A stretch of DNA of 36,524 nt from a virus, in IMG/VR virus record IMGVR_UViG_3300025418_001413, positions 1 to 36,524 of that record; one strand, given 5' to 3'. How positions within the stretch are numbered: the first letter of the stretch is position 1; each line of letters opens with the position of its first letter. The notes under the pieces were generated by a model that saw only the letters and a program-made list of their open reading frames with translations, searched no databases and had not been told where the DNA came from. Shown one piece after another: positions 16,301 through 25,300 of the stretch. Both the position numbers and the translations under genes were made by a program.

Positions 16301-19300
16301 GTGATCAAGTCAGTTCGCAAGGATTTTTCCAAGTTCCAATCAATTTAGAAAACAATCCCTTAAACAACAACAGCACTCAATTTACATTAGGCACAGTGCG
16401 CAATCATTACAGTACTATTGCACAAAATCTAATTGGATTACAAGGCCCTGTAATTGGTGCCAACAACACTAGAGATCTTGGTAACATTGTTCCGTATGGT
16501 CTACAGATACTGCAACAAAGCTCGCCACTGACACTGGCTGGCTATTTCATGCGAGATCCCAATTATGATATATTTGCCAGTTTAGACTTTAACAGTCGCG
16601 AATATATCAAATTCAAATCGCAATTGTTGACCACAGTGATCAGCAATGACTACGGAACAATGACTATTCCTGAAATATTAGACTCAGCCATTGCACAGAT
16701 CACTGCAGGCAGAACCAGTTTAAATTCGTTCTACTGGTCAGACATGTTGCCCACTGGCACAACATTTGTTTCAAATTCTACAACAGTATCTCAAATAACA
16801 ACATCAGTGTTTAACACAGTACAGATGTATAATTTCACTGAGTCTAATTATTTAGGACTATTGGTATATGTCAACAATGTTTTATTAGTAAGAAATTATG
16901 ATTATGTAGTATCTACTGATAGTCCGGTGCTTACTATAACTGTACCGTTAAACGTTGGTGACGTTGTTACTATTAACGAATACAGCAACACTGTTGGAAA
17001 TTTTGTGCCTAATACTCCTACTAAATTAGGATTGTATCCAAAATTTAAGCCTGAAATTTTTTATGATCCTAACTATCTAAATCCAACCTTAGTAATACAA
17101 GGACATGATGGTAGCATTACTGTTTCATATGGCGATTTTAGAGATCAAATTTTATTAGAGTTTGAAAAAAGAATCTATGACAATTTAAAAAATGACGGCA
17201 ATCCTGTGCCACTAACTGCTGAAGATGTCATACCTGGATTTTTTAGAACCACAAATTACACACAAGCTCAAATAACTCAGATACTTGGTGAAAGTTTCTT
17301 AAGTTGGGTTGGACAAAACAAAGTAGATTACAAGACACAAAATTACATTGCGTCGAATCCTTTTACCTACAACTACAGCACATCTGGTAACAAGATCAAC
17401 GAAGAACCGTTGCTGGGTGCATGGCGTGGTATCTATCGATATTTTTATGATACAACAAGTCCCAATTTAACCCCTTGGGAAATGCTAGGACTCACTGAAC
17501 AACCCACATGGTGGACTGCACGTTATGGCCCTGTGCCTTATACCAGTGATAACTTGGTGCTTTGGGGCGATCTAGAAGCTGGGTACGTGGCAGACCCTGT
17601 GGCTCCTTATATAGATACTCGATATGCACGTCCAGGATTGACCACTGTTATTCCTGTGGACTCTCAAGGCGAGTTATTGGCGCCATTGGTCAGTGTGGTA
17701 GGACTTTACAATCCCAATGACTGGCGCAAGAGCTGGGTAGTCGGCGACGGCGGCCCAACAGAAGCTGCTTGGTGGTCAAGTTCTAGTTACCCTTTTGCAG
17801 TCATGAGACTGTTGGCACTTACCCGTCCGGCTGAATTTTTTAGCTTGTTTGTGGACAGAGATTTATACAGATACAATGTAGAATTTGATCAATATCTCTA
17901 CAACGGTCGTTATAGAATAAATGCCAATGAAGTGCAAGTATACGGAAACGGTGTTAGCAAAGCCAGCTATATCAACTGGATCATTGATTATAATCAACAG
18001 TTAGGGATGAATTCCTCTACAGCGCTTACACAAGATTTGTCCAATCTTGACGTGAGACTGTGTTATAGAATGGCGGCATTTACAGACAAAAAATATGCCA
18101 ATATCTATTTGGAAAAGTCTAGTCCAGAAAGTCAAAATGCCAGCTTGTTGTTGCCACCTGAAAGTTGGAATTTATTATTGTATGCTAATCAACCATTTAG
18201 TGAAATTGTTTATAGCTCACTGATCATTCAAAAACAAGAGACAGGATTCAGCGTGTATGGTTATAGCAATGTGCAACCGTACTTTCCAATTGTGGCTAGT
18301 GCAGTTAACGGTCCTACTCAAACGGTCAGTGCTGGTGGTGCAACAGTAACGGTACCTGCACAATATACCAATAACATAGTAAATGTTCCTTACGGATACA
18401 ATTTTAGTAATTCTACAATTGTTGTGGATTTTATTCTAAGTTATGGTGTATTTTTGACCAGCCAAGGCATGGTATTTGATGGCGTACAAAATGGTTATAC
18501 GTTGAATTGGGCACAGATGGCTCAAGAATTCTTGTACTGGAGTCAACAAGGTTGGGCACCCGGCACAATTATCAATTTAAATCCTGGTGCCACCAAAATC
18601 ACAGTGTACAAACCAGGCGCAGTGGTGGCCGCAGTCACTAGTTTGACACCAGAGAATCAGTTGACTGATCAAAACAAACAGGCAATACAATCGCGTGATT
18701 TGATCATACAAAGATATGGTGACTCTTTTACAATATCCAGCGCCACAAATCAAACCATTTCGTACTTGGATTTAAAATTCACTGACTATGAAAACATGGC
18801 AGTACTTGATAATGTAAGCATTTTCAATGACTTGATCTATGATCCTACCACCGCCGAACGTCAAAATCGTGTGGCCTGGAAAGCCAGCATCAGTAGTGAC
18901 TGGGATGGAACACTAAATGCACAAGGTTTTATTTTAAATCAAAACAATGTTATTCAGTGGCAACCCAACGTAAAATACACCAAAGGTGAAATAGTAATTT
19001 ACAAGAACAATTACTGGAGTGCGTTAAACGTTGTACAACCTGCCACAACATTTGATTACGCAAACTGGGTCAAAAGCAACTATGCCATGATTGATCAAGG
19101 CTTGTTGCCCAATATTCCTAACAAAGCAGACCAACAGGCTAATAGCTACAATATCTATGATGCTAACTTGGCCAGCGACAATGACTTGCTGGCATTTGGA
19201 CTTACTGGATTCAGGCCGAGACAGTACATGGTTGATTTGAATCTTGATGATGTCAGTCAGGTACAAATTTACCAAGGCTTCATTGGCAGCAAAGGAACAA

Positions 19301-22300
19301 GACTCAGTGCTGAATTGTTTACCAGAGCAAACTTGGGAAGAGAAACTGGTCAGTATGCCATATATGAAAATTGGGGAATCTTGGTAGGCACATACGGAGC
19401 CAACGCCAATCGCAGTTGGTTTGAAATAGTTCTTAATCAAGCATTGCTGACTGCTAATCCAAGCACAGTTCAAATTATTCAACCAGGCCAAACAAGCCCA
19501 GCTGACCAAACAATTTATTTGAGCAATTTGTGGAGTGAAAGTTACGCCATACCCACAACAGATATATTGCCAACCACATATGGAACAAATCTTGATACTG
19601 CATTGCCCTCAGCAGGATATGTCAATATCAATGATGTAGATATCACAGTATTCAACCTCAATAATCCTGCCAATCTTGATGCCAGTATCAATACCATTGG
19701 CAATGGCACAGTGGTCTGGGTGGCACAAATCAATAGCTACGACTGGGGAATTTACAAATGTGTTCAGGTCTCTGGACAAATGACATTGTTGAGTAACAAT
19801 TTGAACAGTACCAGTGTGGTGCAATTCAATCACACACACGGTCTGGCCATTGGCAATACAATTATTATAAAGTATTTCAATGATGGCGTAAACGGTGTGT
19901 ACCGAGTATTGAGTGTGCCGTCACCTACCACAGTGGTCATTGCATTTGCATTCACCAACACAAATCAAAGTCAGCTCACGGGTACTGGACTGGTATTTTA
20001 TTTACAAACCACTCGCGTATCACAGGCCAGCGACATTCAAAATTTGCCTTATGTAAATGATCTTGTTCCAGGTGCATTGGCTTGGGTAGACAACGACGGT
20101 GCAGGTCATTGGGAAGTTTTACAAAAAACTACACCATTTAACGTGGCTGATTTGCTGGAACCTTATGAACTATTTGCTAATTCTGGATTTGGTACCAGTG
20201 TGAGTCAAACACAAGATCACTACAGTGTTTTGGTAGGCAGTCCTGGGGCTAGTTCTGGTTCAGGGTTGATTTATACCTATCGAAGATCCAACATAGTGCC
20301 CTATACAGACAATGTTATGCTGTCTCTCAATGCCACTGGAACTGCTGGGTATGGAAACAGTGTGATGTTTGGCAGTAAAAATTGGGCAATAGCCGGTGCC
20401 AATGCCAGTAACAGCAATGCTGGATACGCAACTGTGATATATCAAATTCCAGGCACAAATGATTACTTGCAAACACAACTGTTAGTAGCACCTGATCAAA
20501 ATTTTACCAGCATTAGTTTTGGATCTGCAGTGGCTATCAGTCAAGACGAACATTGGATGTATATCAGTGCACCTGGAGCCAACACAGTGTATGCATTTGG
20601 ACGTGTTGATGTGCCCACAGATTCAATCACATATACTACCAATGGCGTGCAAACTGCATTCAATTGGGCAAACTCAATCCAGATCAATCCAGCTTATCCA
20701 GATCAATTAATAGTACTTGTCAACAATGTATTAGCTATACACAACATTGATTATTACATTAACTCAAATGTGGTACAATTCTATACTGCTCCGGCTGCCA
20801 ACCAGCCACTGACAATTGTACGCAGACAGGCTGCACAAATTGATCGACAAGTATATTACAACATCAAACAAAACAGTACATCTGGAGTGGGCACTGGTGC
20901 CGCATTTACCATAGTTGATACTCGTGGAGTATATAATCCTACACTCACTGCTGGTGGGTCTGCCTATGCGGTTGGTGATACATTGACAGTAAATTACACA
21001 CAGATTTGTCCCAACGGATCTAGTGCAAATAATTTGGTTATAACAGTGACTGCGGTTGTTGCAGGTGCTATTTCTACATTTACTTTTTCTGGCAGTGGAG
21101 TTACTACAAATAACAATTTTGCATTGGTCAACAGTTTGTACACAGTGAGCAACATATATTCATTTACAGTACGTGTTAATGCTGTGTTGCAAAGACCCTA
21201 TATTGATTACACATTTGGGTCAGGATTATTGACATTTGTTACCATTCCAGCCGCAGGTGCCGACATTGAAGTAACTGCTAGCACATATTGGCAATATATC
21301 TCTGCAATCACTGGCACTGGACTTAGCGGAGATGCTGAGTTTGGAACCAGTATATCCACATCCACTGATGGTAGACAACTGGTAGTGGGCTGCGTAAACG
21401 ACACCGCTGGTACAGTGACAGATGCAGGAGCAGTATACATATATGATCGCAGTGTTGTAAATTATCAAATTACCACGGTGTCTCAGACCACATATGTAAT
21501 TCCGGGATCATTCACGGCACCTGTTGCAGTGTTGTTGAACAACACATATTTGACCAACAGTGCTCAATATATCAATGGACAGTACACTATCAGTGGCAGC
21601 AATGTCGTGTTAAACTCAACAGTTACATTAACCATTGGGGACACACTGACCATTGAGACAAATCAATTTAGTTTGGTTGAAAAAATCACTGCAAAAATGC
21701 CAGTTGCTGCATCGGCATACGGAACCGCAGTAACAATATGCCCTAATAATTGTAGTGTGTACATTGGAGCACCGCAGAGTAGCCAGTCTGGATCACCAGG
21801 ATCAGGCATGGTTGAACGTCAAGTCAATCAAAGCAGAATTTACGGAGTAACTACCTCTACTGTAGCCAATCCTGCGCTGACCGCTGGTGACACTATTAGA
21901 ATTAACGGATTTGAAATTGCTATACCGTCTAGTCCTAACAATAATATAGCAGGACTGGTTGCGGCAATCAATGCTGCCAATGTACCAAATGTAATAGCAT
22001 CAACTACTCCTGATGTGATTTTTGTTGGAGACGGAGTTACTCAAGTATACAATGTAGGATCTGTGTATTCTGCTGCAGACTCTTATACCACAGTGGTGTA
22101 TGTGAATTCTGTGTTACAAACTTCAGGAGTAGATTACAGCTACAATAATACCACACAACAAATAATTTTTGCAGTGGCACCAGCTGCGAAATTTTCAATT
22201 GTTGTAACGTCAGGAAGAATCACTGTGTCTGTGATCAATTCTACAGCAGCAACACCGTTTAACAAACTCAGTGTATTGCCAGGACTAGTTAACAGTGCAT

Positions 22301-25300
22301 TTGACACCATTGGATTCAATACCTATGTATGGACACAAGATATTTTAAGCCCAAGCCCAACTGACTATGCGTATTTTGGTACCAGCATTGCTGTAAATTC
22401 TGGAGCAATAAATCTCATAGTTGGTGCACCCAATGGCAATGTATATGAACGAGAAATATTCGACGGTGGCACCACGTACTTTGATGAAAGAAGCACAGTA
22501 TTCTCCACAACCATAGTCAATAATGGCGTAGCATATACATTTGATTATTTGCCCAGTGCTTCCGTGTCTCTGTCAAATCCGGGAGCATTTGTATTTGGTC
22601 AACAAATCTATAACACTGGTATAGGCACCGACGATCAGTATGGTAATTCAGAGGCTGGTGTTGATGTTGATAAAAACTTTGGTTTTGCAGTAAACTATGT
22701 GAATGGCAGGCTGTTGATAGGTGCACCTGGTAGTGATACAAATGGGTATGGTGAAGCTTACGTGTTTGATAATCCCACTGGTGCACTAGCATGGGAAGTA
22801 AAATACTATCAACAACCAGTGGTAGACACAAACTTATTGGACTCTGTTTACAGCTACGATAAATTGTTGAATAGTACACAAACATATTATGATTTTATTG
22901 ACCCGCTTCAAGGAAAAATACTAGGTGCTGCAAGACAAAACATAGACTACATTGGTGCAGTAGATCCTGCAAATTACAATCAAGGATCAGTGCACAATGT
23001 GGGAACCAGTTGGGGCGCCACCCATGTGGGAGAAATTTGGTGGGATACCAACCGCGTGAGATTTATCAATCCCAATCAAGATGACATTGTGTATGCTAGT
23101 AAACGTTGGGGACAATTATTTCCAGGCAGTAATGTAGACGTTTATCAGTGGATAGAAAGTTCAGTGGCACCTGTAAATTACACAGGGCAAGGGACCCCAC
23201 TCAGCACAATCAGCTATACTGTGGCAACCACTGTGGATGTAAACGGAATTTTTGTTACAAATTATTACTTCTGGGTAAGAGGAATATCTACAATAAACAC
23301 CGCAGTAGGAAAAACTCTAAGTACTACAGGTATTGCTGGTTATATTTCAAACCCCATTGGTAGTGGTATTCCGTATATAGCTGGATTAAATGCCAGTACT
23401 ATTGCGATTTATAATGCCAACAGTTTATTGTCAGCTCAAGATACTATATTACATGTTGGATATGATCGGCAAGCAACCACGGCTGATGTGCACGTTGAGT
23501 ATGCTTTTATTGCCGACGGTCGCCCAGATAGTTTTTTAAATGCCAATTTGTATCGCAAATTACTAGACAGTTTTTGCGGAGTAGATACGCTAGGTAATCT
23601 TGTGCCGGACCCTGCACTAAGTCCTGGACAACAGTACGGAGTTCAATTTAGACCTCGTCAAAGCATGTTTTCTGACAGATTTGCGGCATTGCAAAATTAT
23701 TTGACACGAGCAAATAATGTGTTAGCACAATATCCTATCTCAGAAACTCGTAGTTTTAATTTACTCAATAGTTCTGAATCAAAACCAGCACCTAATACAG
23801 GAGCATGGAACATGCAGGTACCTGATCTCACTGTATTGGGCTATCAAAATCTTGCACAAGTACCGTTAGGCTATTTGTATCTGGTTGATTCAGATTCCAG
23901 TCAAAATGGTCGTTGGACCATCTATCAGGTCGCGCAAGGCTCTGCACCTGGACAACGAGTGTTAGATCTTGTACGCATACAAAATTACGATACTCCGTTG
24001 TATTGGAACTACATCACCTGGTATTTGCCAGGCTACAACAGCTCAACACAGATCACAGTCACGGTAGCAAATTATGCAGATCTCAGCACACTAACATTGG
24101 CAACTGCACCCATTGGTAGTAGTGTAAAAGTCACCACCAACAGTCAAGGTAAATTTGAAATATATCAAAGAACCATCACCGGATGGACACGCGTAGCTCT
24201 ACAAGACGGAACTATTGCATTTGATTCAGTGCTATGGAACTATGCATTAGGCCCATACGGATTTGATGCTGAAGTGTTTGATGCACAGTATTTTGACCAA
24301 GAACCAGTAATTGAAACTCGTCAAATTATTCGTGCGTTAAATGAAGAAATTTATGTTGGTGATCTGTTGATAGAGCGTAATCAATCATTGATCTTGATGT
24401 TTAACTTTGTTTACAGCGAATTTACTTCGCCAAATTGGTTGATAAAAACCAGCTACATTGATGTGGATCATAATCTACAAGCCTTGTTGCCATACCAGCT
24501 GTATCAACCACAAAATCAAACTTTTGTTGAAGATTATATACAAGAAGTCAAACCGTATCACACGCAGATACTAAACTTCAATCTCATTTATGACGGCATG
24601 GATACCTATGCAGGGTCGTTAACAGATTATGATGTGCCAGCCTACTGGGATACTGATTTAGAAATTCCGCAGTTTGTCAGCCCTGTGTTGACTCCTTACA
24701 CTTCATCATTGAGCACCGTGGAAAATTTCAACAGTGATGCAGCTGCAAATGCTGCCATTTGGATGAAGTTTCCTTGGAATCAATGGTACAACAACTACTT
24801 GTTAGAAATTCAAAATGTGGTAGTGGTCAACGGAGGCTCTGGGTATGATTATAACAATCCTCCTACAGTAACTGTGTCTGGTACGTGTATTACGCCTGCC
24901 ACAATGACTGCTACAGTAAACAGTTCAGGAATAATCACGGCCATAAACATTATCACTCCGGGAGCAGGATACAGTACAACAGCACAAATTACATTGACAT
25001 CTACTACAGGATCTGGTGCAGTTATTGTGGCTCAAATGGGCAATGGATTAGTAAGATCAATTCGCACAGTGATAAAATATGATAGATATGAATACCAATC
25101 TTCTGTGGTGGCATGGCAACCAAATGTAGTCTACTCAGAAGGCACACTGGTAAGGTATGTAAATGTGGTTTGGAGCGCCAACGCTACTCAATCATCTGCA
25201 CAATTTCTACCCAATGAATGGACATTGGTAAATGCGGATTCTCTCAGTGGTGTTAACAGGACCATGGGATTCTATACTCCTACTGCTAATCAGCCTGGAT

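Noticed and set aside
19024-19509. A 161-codon minus-strand frame inside the giant gene.
   Set aside because: It overlaps a conserved block of the giant protein (LDDVSQVQIYQGFIGSKGT) read on the plus strand; it is a shadow of that frame.
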